A stretch of 64,000 bases of DNA from Pseudomonas sp. DG56-2 (lineage in GTDB: Bacteria > Pseudomonadota > Gammaproteobacteria > Pseudomonadales > Pseudomonadaceae). Shown here in pieces: positions 49,565 through 59,772 of this stretch. Location of the stretch: the NCBI RefSeq assembly GCF_004803755.1, contig NZ_CP032311.1:1628501-1692500 (forward strand). The letters run 5' to 3'. A program made the translations under genes and the position numbers. Numbering within the stretch: the first letter of the stretch is position 1; each line of letters begins with the position of its first letter. The notes beneath the pieces were generated by a model. The model had not been told where the DNA came from and made no database searches. It was given only the letters and a program-made list of their open reading frames with translations.

Positions 49565-50452
49565 TTACCCGGATTCAGCGTTGCCTGCATGGCCGTCGAG
49601 CAGGGCCATAAAGGCTTTCGCCGCATTCGATAGCGTTCGCTCAGTGTGCAGAATGTAGCCTAGTTGGCGCGTTAGCTGTATGCCCGGTAAAGCGATAGGC
49701 GCGACTTGCTCGTCGAGCATAGTACGCGGCAGCACACTCCACGCCAGGCCAATGGAAACCATCATTTTTATGGTCTCCAGGTAGTTGGTGCTCATGGCGA
49801 TGTTGGGCGTGAGCCCCTGGGCTTCGAACAGGCGCTGGACAATATGGTGGGTAAAGGTGTTGCCGCCGGGAAATACCGCCGGAAGGTGGGCAATGTCTGC
49901 CAGCTTGACCGCATTGTTTCGGGCCAGTGGATGTTCGGGAGCGGCGACGAAATCCAGCGGGTCGTCCCACACCGGCACCGCGCGAACCAGGTGGTGGGGC
50001 TCTGGGGCCAGCGTGATCACCGCGATTTCGGCGCGACCATGGAGAATCTCTTCGTATGCCACTTCCGAGTCGAGAAACTGGATATCCAAAGCCACTGCCG
50101 GATATTGCCGCGTAAAGGCCCGCAACAAGGGGGGCAGGCGGTGCAGGCCGATATGGTGACTGGTGGCCAGGGTCAGCCGCCCGCTGACCTCACCGGTGAG
50201 GTTGGTCAAGGCCCGGCGTGTGTCGTCCAGTACATTGAGGATCTGGTAGGCGCGCGGGAGCAGGGCGCGCCCGGCTTCGGTCAGGTTGACCTCGCGACCC
50301 AAGCGATCGAACAAGCGCACATCCAGTTGTTGCTCAAGCCCGGCAATGCGTTTGCTGATTGCCGGCTGCGTCAGGTGCAGGCGTTCGCCCGCGCCGGAGA
50401 AGCTGCCGGTTTCAGCAATGGCAATGAAGGCATTGAGGTTAGCCAGGTCCAA
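49565..50452 (-). CDS. LysR family transcriptional regulator
   Basis: 295 residues. N-terminal winged helix (about 1-60) with ETGSFSGAGERLHLTQPAISKRIAGLEQQL, then a LysR substrate-binding domain. Divergent from leuC with a 130-bp gap and equivalent to P. aeruginosa PA3122, so control of leuCDB is a natural guess. Ligand unknown. Confidence 0.93.
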   Translation of the reverse strand: MDLANLNAFIAIAETGSFSGAGERLHLTQPAISKRIAGLEQQLDVRLFDRLGREVNLTEAGRALLPRAYQILNVLDDTRRALTNLTGEVSGRLTLATSHHIGLHRLPPLLRAFTRQYPAVALDIQFLDSEVAYEEILHGRAEIAVITLAPEPHHLVRAVPVWDDPLDFVAAPEHPLARNNAVKLADIAHLPAVFPGGNTFTHHIVQRLFEAQGLTPNIAMSTNYLETIKMMVSIGLAWSVLPRTMLDEQVAPIALPGIQLTRQLGYILHTERTLSNAAKAFMALLDGHAGNAESG

Positions 50453-50460
50453 AACTCGGA

Positions 50461-50516
50461 TTCCTTTTGGTTATCCAAACTATAAAAATTATGAATTTGA
50501 GTTATTCAATCTAACC
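50461..50516. promoter_or_regulatory. AT-rich regulatory gap between LysR gene and leuC
   Basis: Contains an imperfect dyad AACTATAAA-N8-ATTTGAGTT and outer GGTTA/TAACC arms. A LysR site with a T-N11-A core is likely here, but the exact operator is not defined by eye. Confidence 0.35.
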
Positions 50517-50582
50517 TCATAGCATCGTCCGTACAAGCCAAGTGGTTATTGGCATAGAAAGACGCTGATGAGGAAACGTCTG

Positions 50583-52016
50583 ATGGCCGGCAAAACGCTC
50601 TACGACAAGCTCTGGGATTCGCATTTGGTCAAACAGCGCGACGATGGTTCGGCGCTGATCTACATCGACCGTCACATCATTCACGAAGTGACGTCGCCGC
50701 AGGCCTTCGAAGGCCTGCGGTTGGCCCAACGCAAACCTTGGCGCATCGATGCCAACATCGCCACGCCTGATCACAACGTGCCGACCACCCCTGAGCGCAA
50801 GGGTGGTATCGACGCTATCGTCGACCAAGTCTCGCGCCTTCAGGTACAGACCCTCGACGAAAACTGCGACGAGTATGGCATCACCGAATTCAAGATGAAT
50901 GATGTGCGTCAGGGCATCGTTCACGTCATTGGCCCGGAGCAGGGCGCAACCTTGCCAGGCATGACCGTGGTCTGCGGCGACTCGCATACTTCCACTCACG
51001 GTGCCTTTGGCGCGCTGGCCCATGGCATCGGCACCTCGGAAGTCGAGCATGTGCTCGCTACCCAGTGCCTGGTTGCGAAAAAGATGAAGAACATGCTGGT
51101 GCGGGTTGAAGGCCAGCTGCCATTTGGCGTGACTGCCAAAGACATCGTGCTGGCGGTGATTGGCAAGATCGGCACCGCCGGTGGCAACGGTCACGCGATG
51201 GAATTTGCCGGTAGCGCGATTCGCGACCTGTCCGTCGAAGGCCGCATGACCATTTGCAACATGTCCATCGAGGCCGGTGCCCGTGTTGGTCTGGTTGCGA
51301 CCGACGAAAAAACTGTCGCCTACGTCAAAGGTCGTCCCTATGCGCCAAAAGGCGAGCAATGGGATCAGGCTGTCGCCGCCTGGAAAGACCTGGTTTCCGA
51401 TGCCGATGCCGTGTTCGATACGGTGATTGAGTTGGACGCTGCGCAGATCAAGCCGCAAGTCAGCTGGGGTACTTCGCCGGAAATGGTCCTGGCGGTCGAT
51501 CAGCGCGTTCCCGATCCGGCTGCCGAGGCCGATCTGGTCAAGCGTGGCTCGATCGAGCGCGCCTTGAAGTACATGGGGTTGAGTGCCAATCAGGCGATCA
51601 CCGACATCCAGTTGGATCGCGTCTTCATTGGTTCATGCACCAACTCGCGGATCGAAGATCTGCGCGCTGCTGCCGAAATAGCCAAAGGCCGCAAGGTTGC
51701 CTCGACGGTCAAGCAAGCCATCGTCGTACCTGGCTCGGGCCTGGTCAAAGCCCAGGCCGAGAAAGAAGGCCTGGACAAGATTTTCCTCGAAGCCGGTTTC
51801 GAATGGCGTGAGCCGGGTTGCTCCATGTGCCTGGCAATGAACCCGGACCGCCTGGAGAGCGGCGAGCATTGTGCTTCCACCTCCAACCGTAACTTCGAAG
51901 GCCGTCAGGGCGCGGGTGGACGTACCCATCTGGTGAGCCCTGCGATGGCTGCCGCCGCCGCGGTAACCGGTCGTTTTGTAGACGTACGCGAGTTGATTCA
52001 AGGGAGCGCAGCATGA
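50583..52016 (+). CDS. leuC: 3-isopropylmalate dehydratase large subunit
   Basis: 477 residues. The [4Fe-4S] cysteines are in [13 protein letters not shown] near 346 and [13 protein letters not shown] near 407-410. The frame is open from 50568; [11 protein letters not shown] at 50583 is the family start. The stop overlaps leuD (ATGA at 52013). With leuD it isomerises isopropylmalate in leucine synthesis. Confidence 0.96.
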   Translation: MAGKTLYDKLWDSHLVKQRDDGSALIYIDRHIIHEVTSPQAFEGLRLAQRKPWRIDANIATPDHNVPTTPERKGGIDAIVDQVSRLQVQTLDENCDEYGITEFKMNDVRQGIVHVIGPEQGATLPGMTVVCGDSHTSTHGAFGALAHGIGTSEVEHVLATQCLVAKKMKNMLVRVEGQLPFGVTAKDIVLAVIGKIGTAGGNGHAMEFAGSAIRDLSVEGRMTICNMSIEAGARVGLVATDEKTVAYVKGRPYAPKGEQWDQAVAAWKDLVSDADAVFDTVIELDAAQIKPQVSWGTSPEMVLAVDQRVPDPAAEADLVKRGSIERALKYMGLSANQAITDIQLDRVFIGSCTNSRIEDLRAAAEIAKGRKVASTVKQAIVVPGSGLVKAQAEKEGLDKIFLEAGFEWREPGCSMCLAMNPDRLESGEHCASTSNRNFEGRQGAGGRTHLVSPAMAAAAAVTGRFVDVRELIQGSAA

Positions 52017-52657
52017 AAGCTTTTACCCAGCACACTGGCCTTGTCGCGCCTTTGGACCGTGCCAACGTTGACACCGACCAGATTATTCCCAAGCAGTTCT
52101 TGAAATCGATCAAGCGCACCGGCTTCGGCCCGAACCTGTTCGATGAATGGCGTTACCTGGATGTGGGGCAGCCCTATCAGGACAACAGCAAGCGTCCACA
52201 AAACCCGGACTTCGTTCTCAACCATGAACGCTACCAGGGTGCCAGCGTATTGCTTGCCCGTGAGAACTTCGGTTGTGGTTCGAGCCGCGAGCACGCGCCG
52301 TGGGCCCTTGAAGAGTACGGTTTCCGCAGCATCATTGCGCCGAGCTATGCCGACATTTTCTTCAACAACAGCTTCAAGAACGGTCTGTTGCCAATCATTC
52401 TCAGCGATGAGGAAGTGGATGAGTTGTTCAAACAGGTGGAAGCCGATCCTGGCTATCAACTGACCATCGACTTGCAGGCACAAACCGTCACCCGTCCTGA
52501 CGGCAAGGTACTGAGCTTTGAAGTCGATGCGTTTCGCAAGCACTGCCTGTTGAACGGTTTGGATGACATCGGTTTGACCTTGCAGGATGCCGATGCCATT
52601 GCCGCTTTCGAAGCCAAGCACCGCGCCAGTCAGCCGTGGTTGTTTCGTGACGTTTGA
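52013..52657 (+). CDS. leuD: 3-isopropylmalate dehydratase small subunit
   Basis: 214 residues. [14 protein letters not shown] near 23 and [14 protein letters not shown] near 84 are the swivel-domain signatures. Overlaps leuC by four bases. Confidence 0.97.
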   Translation: MKAFTQHTGLVAPLDRANVDTDQIIPKQFLKSIKRTGFGPNLFDEWRYLDVGQPYQDNSKRPQNPDFVLNHERYQGASVLLARENFGCGSSREHAPWALEEYGFRSIIAPSYADIFFNNSFKNGLLPIILSDEEVDELFKQVEADPGYQLTIDLQAQTVTRPDGKVLSFEVDAFRKHCLLNGLDDIGLTLQDADAIAAFEAKHRASQPWLFRDV

Positions 52658-52680
52658 TTGATCCACTGCCGGCCAAGCCC

Positions 52681-52706
52681 ACCCCCACAAGGATTGCTGT
52701 GGGGGT
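52681..52706 (+). other. hairpin between leuD and the methyltransferase gene
   Basis: ACCCCCACA / TGTGGGGGT perfect 9-bp stem with an eight-base loop, no T-run. It ends two bases before the Shine-Dalgarno of the methyltransferase, so it may tune expression of the distal genes. Confidence 0.6.
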
Positions 52707-52720
52707 TCAAGGAGATGCAC

Positions 52721-53485
52721 ATGACCAGCACCACCCATACCGATGTTGTCCAGCGCCAGTTCGGCGAGCAGGCCAATGCCTACCTGAGCAGTGCGGTGCA
52801 CGCTCAGGGCAGCGAGTTTGCCTTGTTGCAGGCGGAGCTCGCCGGGCAAGGTCGCGCGCGCTTGCTGGATTTGGGGTGTGGGGCCGGGCATGTGAGTTTT
52901 CACGTAGCCCCGCTGGTGCGTGAAGTGGTGGCCTACGACCTGTCACAGCAAATGCTCGATGTGGTCGCGGCGACCGCTGTCGAGCGGCGCTTGGAAAATA
53001 TCGTCACCGAGTGCGGTGTTGCCGAACGCCTGCCGTTTGCCGATGCCAGCTTCGATTACGTCTTCAGCCGCTATTCGGCGCACCACTGGAGCGACCTGGG
53101 GTTGGCCCTGCGCGAAGTGCGCCGGGTACTCAAGCCAGGTGGCGTGGCGGCCTTCATCGATGTGATTTCGCCAGGCAGCCCGTTGCTCGACACGTATCTG
53201 CAAAGCGTCGAGGTCCTGCGTGATACCAGCCATGTGCGCGATTATTCGGCGGCGCAGTGGCTGCAGCAAATCAGTGAGGCCGGGTTGTCTGCGCGCAGCC
53301 ACACGCGCCAGCGTTTGCGTCTTGAGTACAGCTCGTGGGTCGAGCGCATGCGCACCCCACAAGTGATGCGTGACGCAATACGCCATTTGCAGCAGGCGAT
53401 GGGCGAAGAAGTACGGCAGTATTACCAGATTGAAGCCGACGGCTCGTTCAGCACCGATGTGCTGGTGCTGTGGGCAGAGCGCTGA
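52721..53485 (+). CDS. class I SAM-dependent methyltransferase
   Basis: 254 residues. Motif I LLDLGCGAGHVSF near 50, then the acidic loop YDLSQQM near 72, and RVLKPGG near 136. UbiE/COQ5-like fold; substrate unknown. The ATG at 52721 follows AAGGAG. It interrupts leuD-leuB; the same insertion exists in P. aeruginosa, so it is ancestral and not a recent transfer. Confidence 0.88.
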   Translation: MTSTTHTDVVQRQFGEQANAYLSSAVHAQGSEFALLQAELAGQGRARLLDLGCGAGHVSFHVAPLVREVVAYDLSQQMLDVVAATAVERRLENIVTECGVAERLPFADASFDYVFSRYSAHHWSDLGLALREVRRVLKPGGVAAFIDVISPGSPLLDTYLQSVEVLRDTSHVRDYSAAQWLQQISEAGLSARSHTRQRLRLEYSSWVERMRTPQVMRDAIRHLQQAMGEEVRQYYQIEADGSFSTDVLVLWAER

Positions 53486-53539
53486 TTTATTTCCGACAGG
53501 CCAGTACGGCGTGTCGCTTGATTCGAACAAGAGGAACCC

Positions 53540-54622
53540 ATGAGCAAGCAGATTCTGATTCTCCCTGGTGATGGTATCGGTCCGGAAATCATGGCCGAGG
53601 CGGTCAAGGTACTGGAGCTGGCCAACGATAAGTTCCAGCTTGGTTTCAGCCTGTCCCATGACGTGATCGGTGGCGCTGCCATCGACAAGCACGGCGTGCC
53701 GCTGGCCGATGAGACCCTGGAGCGTGCGCGCCAGGCCGACGCGGTATTGCTCGGTGCCGTGGGTGGGCCGAAATGGGACAAGATCGAGCGTGATATTCGC
53801 CCTGAGCGCGGCCTGTTGAAGATCCGTTCGCAGTTGGGGCTGTTCGCCAACCTGCGCCCCGCCATACTGTATCCACAGCTGGCCGACGCTTCTTCGCTCA
53901 AGCCAGAGATCGTTGCCGGCCTGGACATCCTCATCGTTCGCGAGCTGACTGGCGGTATCTACTTCGGCGCACCACGTGGCACCCGCGAGCTGGAAGGCGG
54001 TGAGCGTCAGTCCTACGACACCCTGCCTTACAGCGAAAGTGAAATCCGCCGTATTGCCCGTGTCGGTTTCGACATGGCCCGCGTGCGCGGCAAGAAACTC
54101 TGCTCGGTGGACAAGGCCAACGTCCTGGCCTCCAGCCAGTTGTGGCGCGAAATCGTCGAAGAAGTGGCCAAGGATTACGCGGATGTGGAACTCAGCCACA
54201 TGTACGTCGATAACGCCGCCATGCAATTGGTACGCGCACCCAAGCAGTTCGACGTAATGGTTACCGATAACATGTTTGGTGACATCCTGTCGGATGAAGC
54301 TTCCATGCTCACCGGCTCCATTGGCATGCTGCCTTCAGCGTCCCTGGATGCCAACAACAAAGGCATGTACGAGCCGTGCCACGGCTCTGCGCCAGATATC
54401 GCCGGACAAGGCATCGCCAACCCTCTGGCAACCATTTTGTCGGTGTCGATGATGTTGCGTTACAGCTTCAATCAACAGGCGGCAGCCCAGGCAATTGAAA
54501 CGGCTGTCAGTCAGGTGCTGGATAAGGGGCTGCGCACGGGCGACATCTGGTCGGCCGGTTGCAGCAAGGTAGGTACGCAGGAAATGGGCGACGCAGTAGT
54601 CGCAGCGCTGCGGAATCTGTAA
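53540..54622 (+). CDS. leuB: 3-isopropylmalate dehydrogenase
   Basis: 360 residues. [14 protein letters not shown] near 7-20, the NAD-specific pocket and [19 protein letters not shown] near 240-258 mark the family. Oxidative decarboxylation to ketoisocaproate. AGAGGAACCC precedes the ATG. Confidence 0.97.
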   Translation: MSKQILILPGDGIGPEIMAEAVKVLELANDKFQLGFSLSHDVIGGAAIDKHGVPLADETLERARQADAVLLGAVGGPKWDKIERDIRPERGLLKIRSQLGLFANLRPAILYPQLADASSLKPEIVAGLDILIVRELTGGIYFGAPRGTRELEGGERQSYDTLPYSESEIRRIARVGFDMARVRGKKLCSVDKANVLASSQLWREIVEEVAKDYADVELSHMYVDNAAMQLVRAPKQFDVMVTDNMFGDILSDEASMLTGSIGMLPSASLDANNKGMYEPCHGSAPDIAGQGIANPLATILSVSMMLRYSFNQQAAAQAIETAVSQVLDKGLRTGDIWSAGCSKVGTQEMGDAVVAALRNL

Positions 54623-54690
54623 TCTCTCGGGCCCGCTGCTGTTTTTCCTTGTGAAGCAGCGGCCCACTTTTTAGCAAAGGTGTAGTTGCG

Positions 54691-55803
54691 ATGAAACGTG
54701 TAGGTCTGATCGGTTGGCGCGGTATGGTCGGTTCCGTGCTCATGCAGCGGATGCTGGAAGAGCAGGATTTCGATCTCATCGAGCCGGTGTTCTTCACCAC
54801 TTCCAACGTAGGTGGACAGGGTCCGGCTGTGGGCAAGGACATTGCTCCGCTCAAGGACGCATACAGCATTGAAGAGCTCAAGACCCTCGATGTAATCCTG
54901 ACCTGTCAGGGTGGCGACTACACCAGCGAAGTATTCCCCAAGCTGCGCGAAGCCGGCTGGCAGGGCTACTGGATCGATGCCGCCTCCAGCCTGCGCATGC
55001 AGGATGACGCGGTCATTGTTCTGGATCCGGTCAACCGCAAGGTGATCGATCAGCAACTCGACGCTGGCACCAAGAACTACATTGGTGGCAACTGCACCGT
55101 CAGCTTGATGCTGATGGGCTTGGGCGGCCTGTTCGAGGCAGGCCTGGTCGAGTGGATGAGTGCCATGACCTACCAGGCAGCGTCCGGTGCTGGTGCACAG
55201 AACATGCGCGAGCTGATCCGTCAGATGGGCGCCACTCACGCGGCCGTGGCGGATGATCTGGCCAATCCGGCCAGCGCAATCCTCGACATCGACCGCAAGG
55301 TCGCCGAAGCCATGCGCAGCGAAGCCTACCCGACGGAAAACTTCGGTGTTCCGCTGGCGGGCAGCCTGATCCCCTGGATCGACAAGGAACTGCCTAACGG
55401 TCAAAGCCGTGAAGAGTGGAAAGCTCAGGCCGAGACCAACAAGATTCTCGGTCGCTTCAAGAGCCCGATCCCGGTTGACGGCATCTGCGTGCGCATCGGT
55501 GCAATGCGTTGCCACAGCCAGGCGCTGACCATCAAGCTGAACAAAGATGTGCCGATCGCCGATATCGAAGGCATGATCAGCCAGCACAACCCATGGGTCA
55601 AACTGGTGCCTAACCAGCGTGAGATCAGCATGCAGGAACTCAGCCCGACCAATGTCACCGGTACGTTGAACATTCCGGTGGGACGTCTGCGCAAGCTGAA
55701 CATGGGTTCGCAGTACCTGGGTGCCTTTACTGTCGGCGACCAGTTGCTGTGGGGCGCGGCCGAGCCGCTGCGTCGCATGCTGCGGATTCTGCTGGAGCGT
55801 TGA
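54691..55803 (+). CDS. asd: aspartate-semialdehyde dehydrogenase
   Basis: 370 residues. NADP-binding [11 protein letters not shown] near 8-18 and the catalytic cysteine in GGNCTVSLM near 133-141. Second step of the aspartate pathway to lysine, methionine, threonine and diaminopimelate. Confidence 0.97.
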   Translation: MKRVGLIGWRGMVGSVLMQRMLEEQDFDLIEPVFFTTSNVGGQGPAVGKDIAPLKDAYSIEELKTLDVILTCQGGDYTSEVFPKLREAGWQGYWIDAASSLRMQDDAVIVLDPVNRKVIDQQLDAGTKNYIGGNCTVSLMLMGLGGLFEAGLVEWMSAMTYQAASGAGAQNMRELIRQMGATHAAVADDLANPASAILDIDRKVAEAMRSEAYPTENFGVPLAGSLIPWIDKELPNGQSREEWKAQAETNKILGRFKSPIPVDGICVRIGAMRCHSQALTIKLNKDVPIADIEGMISQHNPWVKLVPNQREISMQELSPTNVTGTLNIPVGRLRKLNMGSQYLGAFTVGDQLLWGAAEPLRRMLRILLER

Positions 55804-55825
55804 TCTGACGCCGGCGGTAGCGAAG

Positions 55826-55855
55826 GCCCGTGCTGGTGACAGCGCGGGCTTTTTT
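55826..55855 (+). terminator. terminator after asd
   Basis: GCCCGTGCTG / CAGCGCGGGC (one G-U pair) with loop GTGA and a run of six Ts. Confidence 0.93.
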
Positions 55856-55871
55856 GTTGCTATCAATAGAA

Positions 55872-55900
55872 CCGGCAGGAGCGGGCTTGCTGTGCGATTG
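55872..55900 (+). repeat. REP-like remnant upstream of the asd paralogue
   Basis: GGCAGGAGCGGGCTTGCTGTGCGATTG resembles half of the Pseudomonas REP (GGGAGCGGGCTTGCTCGCGA). Only one arm is present. Confidence 0.5.
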
Positions 55901-55944
55901 TGGTGTAAAGTGCCGCTCCCGCCGTTCCAGCAGAGGATTTTCCC

Positions 55945-56955
55945 ATGAGCCAGCCTATTGATATTGCCGTTATCGGTGCCACCGGTACTGTGGGTGAAAC
56001 CCTTGTGCAAATTCTTGAAGAGCAGGATTTTCCAGTGGGTACCCTGCACTTGCTGGCCAGCAATGAATCGGCCGGCAGCGGTGTGATGTTTCGCAGCAAA
56101 AGCCTGCGAGTCCGTGAAGTCGACAGTTTTGACTTCACCAAGGTCAAGCTGGTGTTTTTCGCTGCCGGCCCCGCCGTTACCCGCAGCTTTGCCCCGCGAG
56201 CCCAGGCCGCCGGTTGTGCCGTGATTGATCTGTCAGGTGGCTTGTCGGCCGAGGCGGCGCCGGCGCTGGTTCCGGAGGCCAATGGCGCTCGGCTCGAAAA
56301 GCTCACTCAACCAGTGCAGGTGAGCAGCCCAAGCGCTGCAGCAGTGGCCTTGTCGGTAGCCCTGGCGCCGTTGAAGGGCTTGCTCGATATCGAGCGCATC
56401 AACGTAACAGCATGCCTGGCCGTGTCGGCCCAAGGCCGTGAAGCGGTAAACGAGTTGGCCCGCCAGACCGCAGAGCTGCTTAACGCGCGTCCGCTGGAAC
56501 CGCGTTTCTTCGATCGACAAATGGCCTTCAACCTGTTGGCGCAGGTCGGCGCAAACGATACCGATGGGCATGGCGCGCTCGAGCGCCGACTGGTCGCTGA
56601 GTTGCGCGAAGTGCTGGGCTTGCCGGCGCTGAAGATTTCCGTCAGTTGCATTCAAGTCCCGGTGTTTTTCGGCGATAGCTACAGTGTCTCGGTACAAAGC
56701 CGCAAAGTGGTTGATCTGGCCGCGGTCAACGCCGCGCTTGAGGCGGCTGACAGCATAGAACTGGTCGAGGAGGGTGACTATCCCACTCCGGTAGGTGACG
56801 CGGTTGGGCAGGACGTGGTCTATGTTGGACGAGTACGCGGTGGAATCGACGAGGTCGAGCAGCTCAACCTCTGGTTGACCACCGACAATGTGCGCAAGGG
56901 CGCGGCCTTGAACGCCGTGCAATTGGCGCAATTGTTGATAAAACATGTTGTGTAA
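55945..56955 (+). CDS. usg: aspartate-semialdehyde dehydrogenase paralogue (USG-1 type), probably not catalytic as ASADH
   Basis: 336 residues. Rossmann start AVIGATGTVGETLVQILEEQ. Where ASADH has Asn-Cys the segment reads VSSPSAAAVALSV near 131-143, so the essential cysteine is missing. Known in many gamma-proteobacteria as usg beside asd or truA; function unknown, possibly structural. Starts after the asd terminator and a REP scrap, so it has its own promoter or read-through. Confidence 0.9.
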   Translation: MSQPIDIAVIGATGTVGETLVQILEEQDFPVGTLHLLASNESAGSGVMFRSKSLRVREVDSFDFTKVKLVFFAAGPAVTRSFAPRAQAAGCAVIDLSGGLSAEAAPALVPEANGARLEKLTQPVQVSSPSAAAVALSVALAPLKGLLDIERINVTACLAVSAQGREAVNELARQTAELLNARPLEPRFFDRQMAFNLLAQVGANDTDGHGALERRLVAELREVLGLPALKISVSCIQVPVFFGDSYSVSVQSRKVVDLAAVNAALEAADSIELVEEGDYPTPVGDAVGQDVVYVGRVRGGIDEVEQLNLWLTTDNVRKGAALNAVQLAQLLIKHVV

Positions 56956-57027
56956 AAGATACTTGCAGCTAATTTTTACCGAGAAATTGCTCGGTTGCCG
57001 GGGACGGTTCATTCAAAGGAAGAGGTC

Positions 57028-59682
57028 ATGCTTCGAATTCGCAAACTGGTCTTAGCAATAGCCGCGGCGTCGGCGCTGTCGTCCGGTATGGCGCATGCCC
57101 TCGGTTTGGGTGAGCTGACCCTCAAGTCGGCGCAGAATCAGCCGCTGGATGCCGAAATCGAACTGCTCGATGTTCGCGACCTCACCGCCGCCGAGATGGC
57201 CCCGAGCCTGGCGCCGCCTGAAGAGTTTGCCAAGGCCGGGATTGAACGTCCGACCTACCTCAATGACCTGATTTTCACCCCGGTGATCAACCCCAACGGC
57301 AAGAGTGTCTTGCGGGTGACTTCAAGTCAGGCGTTGCCGGCGCCGATGGTCAAATTCCTGGTCCAGGTGATGTGGCCCAGTGGCCGCCTGTTGCGCGATT
57401 ACAGTGTCCTGGTCAACCAGGCTGCCCTGCCGGGTGCCAAGCCTGAATCGGCGATCAGTCCGGCGGTAAGCGCGCCAGGCAACTACACCACGGTACGTCG
57501 TGACACATTGTGGGAGATTGCATCGAAAGCCCGTCAGGGCGGCTCGGTACAGCAGACAATGCTGGCAATCCAGGCGTTGAACCCCGATGCCTTTATCAAC
57601 GGCAATATCAACTTACTCAAAACCGGTCAGGTCTTGCGCTTGCCCGATCAGCAACAGGTCATGAGTATTCCTCAAGGCCAGGCGGTAGCCGAAGTTGCAG
57701 AGCAGTACGCCGCTTGGCGGGAAGGGCGACGACTGGGGCCGCGTGCCCGACAGCTCGACGCCACTCGCCGCACCGCTGCCGAGGCGGCGCCGGCGCGAAT
57801 TGCCAATCAGGACAATCTGCGTCTGGTAGCGCCGGGTAGCAAAGCGGCAGCCAGTGACGGTAAGGCGGTCAGCGATAAGCTTGCGCTGGCGCAAGAGAGT
57901 CTCGACACCTCGCGGCGTGACAATACTGAACTGAAAAGCCGTATGAGCGATCTGCAGAGCCAGCTGGACAAGCTGGAGCGTTTGATTGCCTTGAAAAATG
58001 ATCAATTGGCCAGGCTCGAAGCCCAGGGTGCAGCTGGCCAGGAACCGGCCACCGGCACCCCGGCGCAGCCTGCCATAGCGGCCCAGTTGCAATCAGCATC
58101 GGGTGAGCCGGTCGTTGCTCCAGCGCCTGCTGCGGTCGATACCGCACCGCTGGACGCTTCCACCCCTGCCACCGAAGAGGCTGCTCCGAGCAGCACCCTC
58201 GACGACGTGCTTGGCAACCCGACCATGCTCGCGTTGATCGGCGCCTCTGCGTTGTTGGTACTGCTGCTGTTGCTGTTGCTGCTGGCGCGTAAGCGCAAGG
58301 CTGACCAGGAGGCGGAAAAACACTTGCGCATGGCGCGTGCACTGGCTGAAGAGAGTGAGCGCAACCCGGACCTCGACTTGCCGCCGAGCAGCTTCGAGGG
58401 CCTGGAAGTGCCAGCGCCTAGCGTTACCCTGGCGCCAGCGGTGGTGGCAGCCTCTGCCGCAGCTGCCAGCGCGGCTGAAGCTTCTGGCGTGGCATCCAGC
58501 GCGGCCGCAGCAAAACCCGTCGAAGCACCTGTTCAACCGCAACCTATGGCTGCGCCGCTGGTGGCGCCCGCTGCTGAAGCTGCCCCCGCACCCGTCCCAA
58601 GCGGCGACGCCTTGCTCGACGAGGTGGAATTGAGTATCGCCCGGGGCCGCTTGAACCACGCCGCCGACCTTCTGGAACCTGCCGTCGCAGCAGCGCCGGG
58701 GCGCAGCGATTTGCGCCTGAAGTTGATGGAGGTGTATGCACGTCAGGGTGATCGTGATGCCTTCGTTGGTCATGAGCGTCAACTGATTGCCAACGGCCAG
58801 AACCACGCGGATGTCGAAGCGCTGAAAAGCCGCTTCCCAGCTATGGTTGCGCTGGCGGCAGCGGGTGGTATCGGCGCGGCCGCGCTGGCGGCGCAAATGG
58901 ACGCCCAATATGTCCAGGCGTTGCTGCAAGATGAGCCGCAGGCGCAGCCAGAGCCGGTCATCGAGCCCGAGCCTGAAGCGATTGTCGACCAGGAGCTGGA
59001 CAGCGCTTTTGACCTGAGCCTGGAAGACGACCTGCACGGTCTGGAGCTGACCGAGCCCCTGCAACTTGGCGAGTCGGCAGGCGAAATCGAAGTGGACGTT
59101 GCACCCGAGCCTGTAATCGAACCGGTAGTCATTGAGCCGGCATTTGACGAGCCGCTGGTTGAGCCTGCTCCGGTGACGCTCGACGATTTGGCTGATTTCG
59201 ATCTCGACGTCGCTGCCGATCCGATTGCCGCGCTGCCGCAAAGCGAGCCCGTTGATATTGCTGCCGAGTTGGCTGCCTTCGACGAAACCATGCCGGAGTT
59301 CGATTCGCTGAGCGAACTGGACCTGCCGGAAGATTTCGATCTTTCGCTGTCTCTGGATGACGACTCGGCCGCGGCCAAGAGCTTTGCTTCCGAGCTGGAT
59401 GACGTCAACGCCGAGCTCGACAAGTTGTCCCAGAGCTTGGAGCAACCGTCGATCGAGCCGCATTTTACGGCTGAAGACGCCATGAGTGACGATCTGGGCG
59501 ACGATCTCGAGTTCGACTACCTCGGTGGGGCCGATGAGGCAGCCACCAAGCTCGACCTGGCGCGCGCATACATCGACATGGGCGACCATGATGGCGCCCG
59601 TGACATTCTTGATGAAGTACGCAAGGAGGGCAATGATGCCCAGAAGGGGGAAGCGGAGGAGATGCTGTCGCGTCTGGTCTGA
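57028..59682 (+). CDS. fimV: FimV-like polar/type IV pilus assembly protein
   Basis: 884 residues. Signal peptide (about 1-27, ending MAHALG), a conserved N-terminal domain (28-150), a LysM-like domain (about 160-210, NYTTVRRDTLWEIASKAR), a coiled coil (about 290-335), a membrane segment LIGASALLVLLLLLLLLA near 408, and an acidic cytoplasmic part ending in a TPR-like FimV C-terminus (KLDLARAYIDMGDHDGARDIL, near 850). In P. aeruginosa FimV links pili, c-di-GMP/cAMP and pole organisation. The frame opens at 56995; ATG at 57028 follows AAAGGAAGAGG. Confidence 0.93.
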   Translation: MLRIRKLVLAIAAASALSSGMAHALGLGELTLKSAQNQPLDAEIELLDVRDLTAAEMAPSLAPPEEFAKAGIERPTYLNDLIFTPVINPNGKSVLRVTSSQALPAPMVKFLVQVMWPSGRLLRDYSVLVNQAALPGAKPESAISPAVSAPGNYTTVRRDTLWEIASKARQGGSVQQTMLAIQALNPDAFINGNINLLKTGQVLRLPDQQQVMSIPQGQAVAEVAEQYAAWREGRRLGPRARQLDATRRTAAEAAPARIANQDNLRLVAPGSKAAASDGKAVSDKLALAQESLDTSRRDNTELKSRMSDLQSQLDKLERLIALKNDQLARLEAQGAAGQEPATGTPAQPAIAAQLQSASGEPVVAPAPAAVDTAPLDASTPATEEAAPSSTLDDVLGNPTMLALIGASALLVLLLLLLLLARKRKADQEAEKHLRMARALAEESERNPDLDLPPSSFEGLEVPAPSVTLAPAVVAASAAAASAAEASGVASSAAAAKPVEAPVQPQPMAAPLVAPAAEAAPAPVPSGDALLDEVELSIARGRLNHAADLLEPAVAAAPGRSDLRLKLMEVYARQGDRDAFVGHERQLIANGQNHADVEALKSRFPAMVALAAAGGIGAAALAAQMDAQYVQALLQDEPQAQPEPVIEPEPEAIVDQELDSAFDLSLEDDLHGLELTEPLQLGESAGEIEVDVAPEPVIEPVVIEPAFDEPLVEPAPVTLDDLADFDLDVAADPIAALPQSEPVDIAAELAAFDETMPEFDSLSELDLPEDFDLSLSLDDDSAAAKSFASELDDVNAELDKLSQSLEQPSIEPHFTAEDAMSDDLGDDLEFDYLGGADEAATKLDLARAYIDMGDHDGARDILDEVRKEGNDAQKGEAEEMLSRLV

Positions 59683-59700
59683 GTCTTGCCCTTGCACGTC

Positions 59701-59727
59701 CAACGGCAGCCCTCGAGGCTGCCGTTG
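59701..59727 (+). terminator. hairpin after fimV
   Basis: CAACGGCAGCC / GGCTGCCGTTG, 11 bp, loop CTCGA, no T-run. A TATAAT at 59732-59737 just downstream may be the -10 of the truA operon. Confidence 0.7.
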
Positions 59728-59772
59728 TCGTTATAATTCCCGCCATCTGCTTAATCGACAGGCTGTATCTTC

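Noticed and set aside
52721..53485. Methyltransferase as a recent horizontal insertion into the leucine operon
   Set aside because: Base use matches the neighbours and P. aeruginosa has a gene in the same place, so the arrangement is old.
54511..56049. 512-codon open frame antisense to asd
   Set aside because: Runs through the asd terminator and into usg; no domain, clearly a shadow.
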